Positions 14,457 through 22,623 of a DNA stretch of 22,975 bases are shown in pieces (the stretch's first letter is position 1; each line of letters begins with the position of its first letter). Below the pieces are notes generated by a model. That model had not been told where the DNA came from and did not search any database. It saw nothing but the letters and a program-made list of their open reading frames with translations. The DNA comes from CAYMQB01 sp964392665 (lineage in GTDB: Bacteria; Hydrothermota; E44-bin80), in contig CAYMQB010000045.1 in NCBI GenBank assembly GCA_964392665.1, positions 1 through 22,975 on the forward strand. The letters are read 5' to 3'. Made by a program: the position numbers and the translations under genes.

Positions 14457-16915
14457 TTTTCCTCCCCGGAATATATATTGAATTGTCTCTCTTCACCGGA
14501 AATATTAATTTCCAGCACCGGAATCCACAGTAAACAGAACAATTCCAGTTCAACATTTTTTTTCTTCAATTTGATCTCAACGGGTCTAATCTCTTCGACA
14601 GCATCATCGTATCTGTCTTCGATTTCATCAACATCCTCTTCCAGTTCCTGCTTCAAAATCTCCAGATCTTCCTCGTAGTCCTTTATTAGTGTTTCTGCCT
14701 TCTTCGCCCTCTGCTCGGAATTTCTGCTCATTCTTCTCTTTCTGCTTGCGGTGGAAAAACCTCTCATACTTCTTCTTCCGAATACCCAACTGAGAGCTGT
14801 CTCGGCTCCCGAAAGATACTCCTCTCGTTTTCTTGCACTGCTTTCGTCTTTATATCTATCCCTATCGACTTTTTTCCTGTTTATTTTGTCTTTGATTCTT
14901 TCTATCTTCTTCGCATATTTCCTTTCAATCTTTGTCATATCTTCATTTTGAACTTCTTCTAACTCATCGGAACACCGAACTTCGAATTCTTCGAGTGTCT
15001 CTCCAACATTTGAATAGCTTTTGAGAAGTGGGCAGTAGTAAATAATAATTCCCGAGCTCCTAATTATCTCGGCAATCAATTTCTTTTCTGCAGCTTCAAC
15101 ACCTTGTTTCTTTTCGAGCCTTGAATTCATAATTGAAAATCCAAATTTAGCGTCCATATTTTGTGATGTTGAAAAATCACCTTCTTCGATCTTACTTTGC
15201 ATTTCTTTCCAATTGAAAAATTCTTCCGATATATCGCTTTCACACATATAGTATTTCGTTTCCGAAAAAGAAATGGGAGGTTTTATCTTATCGATAAAGA
15301 CACGGCCTTTCCCAAAGAGCATTGGTGAGTAAAAATTCCTCCTGACCTTGATTCTATCATTCGAGATATTGAATTTTTCGAAAATAAAATCCTCTACGAA
15401 TTTGGGTGGTAAAAAGAACTGCCTTAGTTTGTTAAAAACCCGTGGTTGAACTTTGACGATACTGTCTGCTGCCTTCGCACTCTTTTCTTCACTTATAGTC
15501 TTAACAACATCAACCTTTTTCATCTTCCTGATTTGCTCTTTTGTAAGAGGTCCTCTCAGGTACGACATCGCCCATCTTGTTTTGAAAATCTCTGGCTTTT
15601 CATTGTGAACGTTATGATTTATGAATACCCTTTTCTTAAGCGAAGAAATCACGCGGTCCAGATACTTTCTTTCGAAAACTCCACCGCTTTCGGATGTAAC
15701 GGTCTCGAGTCCCTCAAGCAGTCTATCTTTGTCCCTTTCCGTCTGAAGTTTGCCAATAAACCAGGTGCCAGCGTTGGTCAGAACCTTATAATCAATATCG
15801 ACCGGATTCTGAGTAGTAACCATTACCCCTGTCCCAAATGCCCTTGCCTGTTTGAATAATAACAATAAAGGCTTTTTCGTGGGCGGATTTGCCGGATATG
15901 GGGGTATATATCCAAAAACCTCATCAATATAAAGAATTGTCTTCAGTTCATTTGTTCCTGCCTGCGTCCTTACCCATGTGAGCAATTCTTCAAGCAATAG
16001 GCTTACAAAGAATATCCTTTCGACTTCGCTCAAATGCGCAACATAAAAAATGGAAATTTTGGATTTCCCGTTCTTGTCTTTTAGAAATGCCCCTATATCA
16101 AGGGCTTCACCCTCTATCCAATCTGTAAAACTCGGTGCAGCGATAAGGCCATTCAGATCCAGCATCAGTTTCTGTCTTTCAACCTTTGAAATGAAAGTCT
16201 CGATGCTCAATACACCTAATTTCTTGAAAGGAGGATTTCCAATAGCACTTATGAGTTTCTCAAGCGACAAACCTTCACCCCTTCTCCAGTAATTCTCGAA
16301 AATATTGGAAAGAAGAATGTGCTCTTTTGAACGAATAGGGTCGGTACTATAATCGATAAGACCGAGAAGTGCCGAAACCGTCCCTCTGATCTTTTCCCTT
16401 AATGTTTCTTCTTCACTGTCCCAGGAAAGCTTCGGTGCAAGAAGTGATGAAAGTACACTTACACTATATCCAGCCTTACTACCGGGAGTGTATATCTTTA
16501 ATTCGGCAGATTCTTTGTATTGTTTTATTCTTTCTTTCCCTATTTGCCAATCGTTAAGCCCATTTTCCCATTTTGCGGCAACTTCTTTGGCGTATGTTCT
16601 CAAATCAATCCCTTTTCTCCTTGCATCTCCCTGACTCAACCAGGGAACAAAATCATCAGGTAAAAGGTCCGGGAATGCAAGCAAGAGATTTGTCATATCT
16701 CCTTTCGGGTCAATGATTATCGAAGGAATACCATTCAAAGCAGCCTCTTCGAGAATATCGATACACAAACCAGTCTTTCCGCTTCCTGTCATTCCTATGC
16801 ATACTGCATGCGTGGTCAAATCCCTTGCCTCATAAAATGTAGGCTTCTTCAGGAGTTTATCCTCCTTCATCGAAAATTCTTTCCCTATATAGAAAAACCC
16901 AGGCTTTTCAATCAT
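14453..16915 (-). CDS. HerA-like/DUF87-type P-loop ATPase with coiled-coil C-terminus
   Basis: 820 residues from the chosen start. The Walker A motif G-M-T-G-S-G-K-T is at 41-48. A strand then carries I-I-I-D-P-K-G-D (about 67-73). Walker B is I-L-Y-I-D331-E332 and a sensor-like T-T-Q-N-P-V-D (367-373) follows; these are typical of HerA/FtsK-related DNA- or protein-translocating ATPases of the DUF87/DUF853 type. The region after about 460 is unlike standard HerA, and about 620-790 is a highly charged coiled coil. The start at 16915 is favoured because GGGGAG lies 6 bases upstream; an ATG at 16936 is in frame but lacks a ribosome site. A consensus promoter lies at 16957-16984. The usual nuclease partner NurA is absent, and a YlbF-like gene follows instead. 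Confidence 0.82.
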   Translation of the reverse strand: MIEKPGFFYIGKEFSMKEDKLLKKPTFYEARDLTTHAVCIGMTGSGKTGLCIDILEEAALNGIPSIIIDPKGDMTNLLLAFPDLLPDDFVPWLSQGDARRKGIDLRTYAKEVAAKWENGLNDWQIGKERIKQYKESAELKIYTPGSKAGYSVSVLSSLLAPKLSWDSEEETLREKIRGTVSALLGLIDYSTDPIRSKEHILLSNIFENYWRRGEGLSLEKLISAIGNPPFKKLGVLSIETFISKVERQKLMLDLNGLIAAPSFTDWIEGEALDIGAFLKDKNGKSKISIFYVAHLSEVERIFFVSLLLEELLTWVRTQAGTNELKTILYIDEVFGYIPPYPANPPTKKPLLLLFKQARAFGTGVMVTTQNPVDIDYKVLTNAGTWFIGKLQTERDKDRLLEGLETVTSESGGVFERKYLDRVISSLKKRVFINHNVHNEKPEIFKTRWAMSYLRGPLTKEQIRKMKKVDVVKTISEEKSAKAADSIVKVQPRVFNKLRQFFLPPKFVEDFIFEKFNISNDRIKVRRNFYSPMLFGKGRVFIDKIKPPISFSETKYYMCESDISEEFFNWKEMQSKIEEGDFSTSQNMDAKFGFSIMNSRLEKKQGVEAAEKKLIAEIIRSSGIIIYYCPLLKSYSNVGETLEEFEVRCSDELEEVQNEDMTKIERKYAKKIERIKDKINRKKVDRDRYKDESSARKREEYLSGAETALSWVFGRRSMRGFSTASRKRRMSRNSEQRAKKAETLIKDYEEDLEILKQELEEDVDEIEDRYDDAVEEIRPVEIKLKKKNVELELFCLLWIPVLEINISGEERQFNIYSGEEK

Positions 16916-16956
16916 TTTCATCTCCCCGCTCTCCATACATTTAATATCACAAGCGC

Positions 16957-16984
16957 ATTATACCAAAAAATTAACAACTGTCAA
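16957..16984 (-). promoter_or_regulatory. Sigma-70 promoter of the HerA-like ATPase operon
   Basis: On the minus strand TTGACA (16984..16979), 16 bases, TATAAT (16962..16957). The predicted start near 16950 leaves a leader of about 35 bases before the ATG at 16915. Confidence 0.85.
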
Positions 16985-16997
16985 GAAATTTAGTAAG

Positions 16998-17033
16998 CCC
17001 CGTTAGAATTTCCCACGGTGCATTCTAACGGGG
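16998..17033. promoter_or_regulatory. 12-bp perfect inverted repeat centred between divergent promoters
   Basis: The arms CCCCGTTAGAAT (16998-17009) and ATTCTAACGGGG (17022-17033) are perfect inverse copies with a 12-base centre. The outer ends are exactly 13 bases from each flanking -35 box (16984 on the minus side, 17047 on the plus side). It could be an operator for a regulator of both operons or a bidirectional structural element. No T-run follows either arm, so a terminator is unlikely. Confidence 0.6.
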
Positions 17034-17046
17034 TAAATAAAAATTC

Positions 17047-17074
17047 TTGACTTCCATATTCTTTTCACTATAAT
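17047..17074 (+). promoter_or_regulatory. Sigma-70 promoter of the secreted hydrolase/VCBS operon
   Basis: TTGACT (17047-17052), 16 bases, TATAAT (17069-17074). The predicted start is near 17081, giving a leader of about 53 bases with GAGGTG just before the ATG at 17134. Confidence 0.82.
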
Positions 17075-17133
17075 ACCAAAAAAGATGGAAAGAAATAAGA
17101 AACAGTTAAAATCTGATATACCGTGAGGTGAAA

Positions 17134-18708
17134 ATGAAGAAATGTTTTCTGGTTTTATGTTTATTGTTTATTGTATCAGCAACTACAAATGCCTACGATT
17201 TGCAAAAAGCTCTTGGCAAACTGGTCACAGCAAATGAAGTAAAGGAACAGGAAAATCTTATTTCAGAAATCCTTGGACACAACCCACCTGCCGAAACATT
17301 ATCTAAACTACTAAGTAATATCAAATTCGATGAAGCGAAAAAGAAAGGAATAGTCCTTTCAGAAAACCTATGTATCGATGGTATAAAAAGACCTTTCTAT
17401 TGGTACATTCCTAAAAACTACACTCCTCTTGAGAAAACACCCCTTCTTGTTTATCTGCACGGAGGCGTAAGCAGACCTGAAATAATCGAGGACCCCGAAA
17501 CCTATATAAAGGAATCCCCTTTCCTGTATCTGGCAGAAAACAAAGGATACATAATTCTATTTCCATTAGGGCAGGGAAGTGCCACGTGGTGGAATTCGGT
17601 TGGAGCTGCAAACGTTCTCTCACAAATTCGCATATCGAAGCGCACATACAATATTGACGACGATAGGATTTATATGACAGGTTTTTCGGATGGCGGTTCA
17701 GGTTCATTCTTCTTTTCGATGTGTCACCCAACAGATTTTGCTGCATTTCTTCCACTAAACGGACACCCGGGTGTAGCCTCCATAGACGGAGGAATCCAGA
17801 CCTATTTTGCTAATCTTTTTAATCGTCCAGTCTCCGTTATTAACACTGACAAAGATGCACTCTACCCTGATAGGAAAATTCGCCCAATGATAAAACTCGC
17901 AATCGAAGCGGGTGCTAACCTTATATATCGTATCTATACAGATATCGGTCACGAATTTAAGTATGCAACAAAAGAAATCCCAATAATGCTGAAGTTTATG
18001 GAAACCCATCCTCGCATAGCAAATCCTCCGACTATAAAATGGGAAACGGTAGACAGGAGTATAGGAAGATGTATGTGGCTTTCCATCGACAAAGTAGAAC
18101 CGGGAGAACAGGCAGACTGGCATAGTGACCACAATATCGAACTGGTAGACGACAGGCTCATCTTTGGTTTTGTCCCGGACGACAAATACGAGGGAGAAGG
18201 AATAAAAATGGCAAAGGTAGTCGATAGCACATTCTGCGGTCTTGCCGGTGCGAAGCAAGGAAATGTTGTTATAAAGGTCGGAAACAATAACGTCGATAAA
18301 ATAAATGTGCTTAATGACTATAAGTCAAAGAAAAAGCGCGGTGACCCTGCAGAGATAACAATCTTGAGAGACGGTAAGAAGATAGAACTCAAAGGGTATT
18401 TCCCGCCACCAAAAAAATATATGTTATTCAGAAGAGAAAAACCATCCGCCCGAGCAGAAGCAACTTTCTATGGTAATAGTTTCCACATAAGGGTTTCCCG
18501 ACTCGCTACTTTTACCATTTTTATCCATCCTGATATGGTTCAATTGAAACAAAATGTGGTTATATATGTGAACGGAGAAAAGATCTTCGACGAAAAAGTA
18601 GAACCTGATATTGAATTTATGTTACGTAACTTTCTTGAAAATCGAGACAGGGAGTTGCTTTACATAAACAAAATATCCATTACTCCTGACAACACTCAAA
18701 ACCGTTGA
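17134..18708 (+). CDS. Secreted alpha/beta hydrolase (esterase-like) with C-terminal PDZ-like domain
   Basis: 524 residues. The signal peptide is about residues 1-20 (M-K-K-C-F-L-V-L..., cleavage near T-N-A). The hydrolase domain (about 70-290) has the oxyanion motif L-L-V-Y-L-H-G-G, nucleophile elbow G-F-S185-D-G-G, a D-K-D loop near 240 as likely acid, and H273 in D-I-G-H-E-F, as in secreted feruloyl-esterase/PHB-depolymerase-like enzymes. Residues about 335-418 look like a PDZ domain (G-L-A-G-A-K-Q-G-N-V-V-I-K-V-G...A-E-I-T-I-L-R-D-G-K). The remaining C-terminus is beta-rich and unassigned. The start ATG at 17134 has GAGGTG 5 bases upstream; a GTG at 17128 lies inside that ribosome site and is rejected. 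It is followed 13 bases later by the VCBS gene. The substrate is unknown. Confidence 0.85.
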   Translation: MKKCFLVLCLLFIVSATTNAYDLQKALGKLVTANEVKEQENLISEILGHNPPAETLSKLLSNIKFDEAKKKGIVLSENLCIDGIKRPFYWYIPKNYTPLEKTPLLVYLHGGVSRPEIIEDPETYIKESPFLYLAENKGYIILFPLGQGSATWWNSVGAANVLSQIRISKRTYNIDDDRIYMTGFSDGGSGSFFFSMCHPTDFAAFLPLNGHPGVASIDGGIQTYFANLFNRPVSVINTDKDALYPDRKIRPMIKLAIEAGANLIYRIYTDIGHEFKYATKEIPIMLKFMETHPRIANPPTIKWETVDRSIGRCMWLSIDKVEPGEQADWHSDHNIELVDDRLIFGFVPDDKYEGEGIKMAKVVDSTFCGLAGAKQGNVVIKVGNNNVDKINVLNDYKSKKKRGDPAEITILRDGKKIELKGYFPPPKKYMLFRREKPSARAEATFYGNSFHIRVSRLATFTIFIHPDMVQLKQNVVIYVNGEKIFDEKVEPDIEFMLRNFLENRDRELLYINKISITPDNTQNR

Positions 18709-18721
18709 TAGAATTATCCTT

Positions 18722-20542
18722 ATGAAAAAAACACTCTTGATCTTTCTATTCTTGCCAATCTTTTTACAAGTTTTCTTAACTACACTCTGTGCGATTTCCT
18801 ATGTTGAGTCCTCTAATGGGCTTTCCTATCCATCACTTGACGGCGGAAGAACAGAAGTAGAGATGGCAGACATCGACGGTGATGGAAATATTGACCTCCT
18901 CTCCATTGGTGACCATGGTTCTCCGTATGTAAATACAAATGAACATGGCATTATGGTCTGGTTTGGAGATGGAACAGGCTCCTGGAGTGTCTTCCAGAAT
19001 GGCGACTTTGGTTACGGTGGCATTGCAGTTGGCGATATAGACAATGATGGTTTCCTTGATGTAGGTTACGGAATGCATCATAATTGGTCAGGCAATGATT
19101 TCGGTGACCAACTCATTGAGGCTGCATTGGGAGATGGAACGGGACAAAACTGGCAACCCTGGGATGACAGTCTTGCAACGGAGGGACAGGATTGGGGTAT
19201 GTTCGGAACCGATTTCGCAGATTTCAACAATGACGGTTTGCTTGACATAGGTTCAAATTCCTTCGGTTCAGGCGACGGTGTTCACACCTACATCAATAAT
19301 GGTGATGGCCCCTGGGAACATTCCTTTGGATTCCTTGGTGGTAACTCCACTGATGATATTATGTTCGGAGATGTTAATAACGACGGCAATGCTGACTTTG
19401 CAGTGGCACATCAAAACGGAACAGTATATATAGGTGATGGCACCGGTAATTTCACTTTAGGTGACGGAAATCTTCCCCCTGGTGGTAACCTTGGTTTAAG
19501 AGGAGTTGACCTGGGCGATGCAAACAACAACGGAACAGATGAAATATCATTCTGTAACAGCAATGGAGGTGTAGAAATTTGGACCTGGGTCAGTCAAAAT
19601 ACCTGGAGCAATTTTTCCGGAATTCTACCCTCTTCAGGTTCTTACGAAGCCACACAAATTTTTGATATGAATGTTGACGGCAATGGTGATATAGTCGCCT
19701 TCGGTAGTGGTGTTTTGACAATATGGACAGGAGATGGCGCAGGGAACTGGACATTGGAAACAAGTTTTACCACCCCATCACCTGGATATTTTGAAGCATT
19801 GAGAGTAGGTGGAGATGCTGATCACAATGGCTTTCCTGATATTGTGATTGTTGCACGCGAAGGTTCCTGGCCTTCAGACATAAACCACATACGTTTCTTT
19901 AAGGAAACCTCAACACCTGACACTCTTTACATTAAACCTATCCATCCTCATGGATACGAAAAATTCTATGCGGGTTCGGTTAATTTTATAGATTGGACGA
20001 GTAGTGTACCCGATACACTTCCTGCCAATGTAAGGCTTGAACTTTCAACAACAGGAAACAACGGACCATGGGTAGTAATCACAGAAAACCTACCTGATAA
20101 TGGCAGATACCAATGGTTGATATCGGATACCCTTGCTTCAACAAACTGTTTTGTAAGATACACAATCTTCTGGCAATCAGATTCAACTCAATGTTTAACC
20201 CCTGTTCAATTTGAAATAATGGGCTCTACCGGAATATCAAACCATATTAAGACAGAGCATATTTACAGAACTAACATGAAGGTTTTTCCAACTCTTGTGA
20301 CAAATAGAAACGTGCACATATATTACACACTTGGCAGAAAAGGACCTGTGAAAATCTCGCTTTATGACATAACTGGAAAAAAACTGGCAGCATTAGTTAA
20401 TGGCACTATGCCACAAGGGAATTATAGGATTACCTGGAATGCGAAAGAAAAGAATAACAGGGCAGTTGGACAAGGGATATACTTCATCAGAGGTGTAATT
20501 CAGGGACAGAAATTCAACAGCAAGGTTATAGTCTTGAAGTAA
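18722..20542 (+). CDS. Secreted FG-GAP/VCBS-repeat protein with C-terminal sorting tail
   Basis: 606 residues. The signal peptide is about 1-24. Residues about 35-395 carry at least seven repeats with Ca-binding-type cores such as A-D-I-D-G-D-G-N-I-D, G-D-I-D-N-D-G-F-L-D, A-D-F-N-N-D-G-L-L-D, G-D-V-N-N-D-G-N-A-D and D-A-D-H-N-G-F-P-D, a likely beta-propeller. Residues about 405-505 form an Ig-like/Kre9-like segment (P-x-G-Y-E-K-F-Y-A-G-S-V-N-F-I-D-W-T-S). Residues about 520-606 are a FlgD-like/type IX-like sorting tail (I-T-G-K-K...G-I-Y-F-I-R...K-V-I-V-L-K), homologous by eye to the selenoprotein tail. It is probably displayed on or released from the cell surface, possibly for adhesion. No strong ribosome site is seen; it is likely coupled to the hydrolase gene. 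Confidence 0.88.
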   Translation: MKKTLLIFLFLPIFLQVFLTTLCAISYVESSNGLSYPSLDGGRTEVEMADIDGDGNIDLLSIGDHGSPYVNTNEHGIMVWFGDGTGSWSVFQNGDFGYGGIAVGDIDNDGFLDVGYGMHHNWSGNDFGDQLIEAALGDGTGQNWQPWDDSLATEGQDWGMFGTDFADFNNDGLLDIGSNSFGSGDGVHTYINNGDGPWEHSFGFLGGNSTDDIMFGDVNNDGNADFAVAHQNGTVYIGDGTGNFTLGDGNLPPGGNLGLRGVDLGDANNNGTDEISFCNSNGGVEIWTWVSQNTWSNFSGILPSSGSYEATQIFDMNVDGNGDIVAFGSGVLTIWTGDGAGNWTLETSFTTPSPGYFEALRVGGDADHNGFPDIVIVAREGSWPSDINHIRFFKETSTPDTLYIKPIHPHGYEKFYAGSVNFIDWTSSVPDTLPANVRLELSTTGNNGPWVVITENLPDNGRYQWLISDTLASTNCFVRYTIFWQSDSTQCLTPVQFEIMGSTGISNHIKTEHIYRTNMKVFPTLVTNRNVHIYYTLGRKGPVKISLYDITGKKLAALVNGTMPQGNYRITWNAKEKNNRAVGQGIYFIRGVIQGQKFNSKVIVLK

Positions 20543-20990
20543 GTTCGATGCAAGATTAGTAGCGACAGAGCAATATGACATTGTGTAGGAGAGACTTCCA
20601 AGTCTCGATAAATCTGTCATTCTGAGTAATCTCTTCCATACTTACCCGGAAGAATCTCATCCTTTAGTCAATAGTCATCGGTCATTAATCATTGGTCTTA
20701 TGTCTTTCTTGTGCGCTGGTGCGCTGGTGCTCTGATTTCCAATTTCCAGTTTCCCAATTTCGCCTTATAGTCCATTCCATATTAACCCTGAAAGAATCTA
20801 CAGCCGAGCTTCTTCGCTCCCCTAACAGAATACTCATTCCCTTCTTAAAACTTGTGGTAGCTTGCTCCTCAAGATAGCCATTGTGAGCTCCTTACATCCG
20901 ATACATTAGAAGAAGCAATAAGCAATTACAAAAAGAAATCCCTCTAGATTTTAAGCTTTTACCAACTACATGAAATGTTTTCAAAAAAAC
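20543..20990. repeat. Gene-free region with dispersed and simple repeats
   Basis: It holds a perfect palindrome GAGACTT-CC-AAGTCTC (20591-20606) and a fragment sharing CTGTCATTCTG, TCTTCCATA and TTACCCGGA with the element at 11786-11938. There are also short direct repeats of GTCAT words (about 20668-20700), tandem GTGCGCTG units (about 20711-20726) and CAATTTCC-type repeats (about 20738-20760). No convincing coding frame or terminator follows the VCBS gene. Confidence 0.5.
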
Positions 20991-21019
20991 TTGACAAAAT
21001 CAAACAAATTTGTTAGATT
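20991..21019 (+). promoter_or_regulatory. Sigma-70 promoter of the DtxR-family regulator gene
   Basis: TTGACA (20991-20996), 17 bases, TAGATT (21014-21019). The predicted start is near 21026, inside the operator palindrome, giving a leader of about 35 bases without a recognisable ribosome site. Confidence 0.72.
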
Positions 21020-21031
21020 AGACTAACAAAT
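21008..21031 (+). promoter_or_regulatory. DtxR-type operator overlapping the -10 and transcription start
   Basis: ATTTGTTAG (21008-21016) and CTAACAAAT (21023-21031) are perfect inverse copies around ATTAGA. The core GTTAG-N6-CTAAC recurs before the next gene. Aligned to the known DtxR/IdeR box (TTAGGTTAGGCTAACCTAA), this segment agrees at 14 of 19 positions. Its position over the -10 and start predicts metal-dependent autorepression. Confidence 0.75.
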
Positions 21032-21060
21032 GATGAGATGTCTAAAAATATTGCGATAAT

Positions 21061-21561
21061 ATGTATAAAGCAAAAAGTAAAAAACTGAGTTCAAATATGG
21101 AGGACTATTTAGAGTCCATCGTTATTCTGAAGAAAAGGAACAAGGTAGCAAGAGTCAAAGATATAGGTCGGCTGATGGAGGTAAAAACTTCCAGTGTTAC
21201 ATCTGCACTAAATACCCTTTCTGAGAAAAGACTCGTTTTACACGAGAGATACGGATATGTAGAACTAACACCAAAAGGAAAGAGATTAGCTGAAGCCGTA
21301 CTAAACAAACACAATATGCTTTTTGCATTTCTGACAGAGATATTAGGCATTCAGCCCCAGATAGCTCAGGAGGATGCCTGTAAGATAGAGCATTCGGTTA
21401 GCCCGCAAACTTTCAAAAAAATCTCAAAGTTCATTGACTTTGTAAAGTCCTGTCCTAATCAAGACAGACCCGATTGGCTAAAAAGCTTTGATTATTATTT
21501 TAGAACTGGAAAACGACCAAAATGTAAAACAAGACTTATAAAGCAGGAAACAAATAAATAA
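21061..21561 (+). CDS. DtxR/IdeR/MntR-family metal-dependent transcriptional regulator
   Basis: 166 residues in two domains without the C-terminal SH3-like domain. The N-terminal winged helix (about 13-75) begins M13-E-D-Y-L-E-S-I and has recognition-helix sequence T-S-S-V-T-S-A-L-N-T-L. The dimerisation/metal domain has H84 and C107-K-I-E110-H111, matching DtxR C102/E105/H106. A Cys there is found in iron-type members, whereas MntR has Glu. The ancillary-site residues equivalent to DtxR E83 and H98 appear to be F88 and Q103, so that site may be lost. The operator over its own promoter suggests autoregulation, and a second copy precedes the next gene. The start is set at the first ATG after an in-frame stop; no ribosome site is visible, and an ATG at 21097 is an alternative. 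Confidence 0.9.
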   Translation: MYKAKSKKLSSNMEDYLESIVILKKRNKVARVKDIGRLMEVKTSSVTSALNTLSEKRLVLHERYGYVELTPKGKRLAEAVLNKHNMLFAFLTEILGIQPQIAQEDACKIEHSVSPQTFKKISKFIDFVKSCPNQDRPDWLKSFDYYFRTGKRPKCKTRLIKQETNK

Positions 21562-21589
21562 GAAAGGAGGAAAAAATTTTAACTCAAAA

Positions 21590-21605
21590 GTTAGACACGT
21601 CTAAC
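21590..21605 (+). promoter_or_regulatory. Second DtxR-type operator, upstream of the barrel gene
   Basis: GTTAGAC (21590-21596) and GTCTAAC (21599-21605) are inverse copies around AC. It shares the GTTAG-N6-CTAAC core and spacing with the site at 21008-21031. A candidate -10 (TATATA, 21613-21618) lies just downstream; the -35 region is poor. Activation, or repression of a weak internal promoter, are both possible. Confidence 0.68.
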
Positions 21606-21639
21606 ATAGTTCTATATACAAAACAAAAAGGAGGGAAAA

Positions 21640-22623
21640 ATGAAAAAGTATACATTGGTTATTGTTTTGGAAATCATTCTCGTCTTTTCATTCATTGGGA
21701 ATGTTTTCGCGGAAGAGACTGTAGGATGTCCTCATGATGTGGGTAAGGGCAAATTCAAAATTCGCAGTAAAGTAACATATAGCCAAGCCCAGAAATGCTA
21801 CTCTGATGAAGTATGGAAAGCATTACATGGCAATTCGCCATATTCGATAGATTATGATAAAATGGTGGATTTGCCCGATGGTTGGCATCAGAAGGCTAGC
21901 AAAATTGCCATGGGATTAGAATACGGTATCATTGATAGATTAAGTGTGGGAATCTTTATCCCGTATGTGTGGAAGGATATAAAGAGGCAGGTCTGGTCAA
22001 AACAAGCGAATAAGGCTGTATGGAAGGAAGTCAAAGATAACGGACTTGAAGATCTCTGGGTCTCAGCCAAATATTTGCTCTACTCAAAATCCCCAGGTTT
22101 GTTGGATTTTGACTGGAAAAATGGCATTCTCATCGCACTGGCTTATAAACCTTCTATCAGTTCTGATGAAAAGATTGAAAATGGCATAGGGAGCGGCACA
22201 AATGACTTCAAGCTCGTCATACTCTCTCATCCTCACTTCACAGAAACTTTCTTTCTCTGTAGTGATGTATGGTATCAATACAGAGGAAAAGCGAAGGAAA
22301 TAGATGGATTTCAAAAATCAGGTTGGGACCTGGGAGATAAATTTGGATATAGAATTTTCCTTGGATACGAGTTTCCCAACCACAAGTTCTGTGTAGTTGG
22401 AGGTCCACAGGGTTGGATAGCCGGAAGTAATAAAGACAAAGACGGAAAGGAACTTGAAGACAGCAACACATGTTCTCATGGACTATCAATGAAGTTTCGC
22501 TGGCAGCCCTTTGGTGATGAGGATGCGGGTTCCATAGACCTTGGTGTAAGGATCCCTTATGCTAATAAAGCTTCTTTTGCTCCTAACTTTATGCCAACTG
22601 TTTCTGCAAGGATAAAATTCTGA
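21640..22623 (+). CDS. Putative outer-membrane beta-barrel protein under DtxR-type control
   Basis: 327 residues with a signal peptide (M-K-K-Y-T-L-V-I..., cleavage after V-F-A, residue 25). The mature part alternates polar and hydrophobic residues in many short strands (for example F-K-I-R-S-K-V-T-Y, L-S-V-G-I-F-I-P-Y-V, S-I-D-L-G-V-R-I-P-Y). It ends in a strand with terminal Phe (V-S-A-R-I-K-F), as expected for an outer-membrane barrel recognised by BAM. It resembles porin/transporter-like proteins of the MetA-pathway/DUF3570 sort in style only; I do not assign a family. A very strong ribosome site (AAAAAGGAGGGAAAAATG) precedes it. The DtxR-type regulator and operator upstream suggest a role in metal uptake or metal-stress permeability. 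Confidence 0.7.
   Translation: MKKYTLVIVLEIILVFSFIGNVFAEETVGCPHDVGKGKFKIRSKVTYSQAQKCYSDEVWKALHGNSPYSIDYDKMVDLPDGWHQKASKIAMGLEYGIIDRLSVGIFIPYVWKDIKRQVWSKQANKAVWKEVKDNGLEDLWVSAKYLLYSKSPGLLDFDWKNGILIALAYKPSISSDEKIENGIGSGTNDFKLVILSHPHFTETFFLCSDVWYQYRGKAKEIDGFQKSGWDLGDKFGYRIFLGYEFPNHKFCVVGGPQGWIAGSNKDKDGKELEDSNTCSHGLSMKFRWQPFGDEDAGSIDLGVRIPYANKASFAPNFMPTVSARIKF

Noticed and set aside
16998..17033. Intrinsic terminator
   Set aside because: A strong stem but no T-run on either strand, and it lies upstream of both promoters rather than after a gene.
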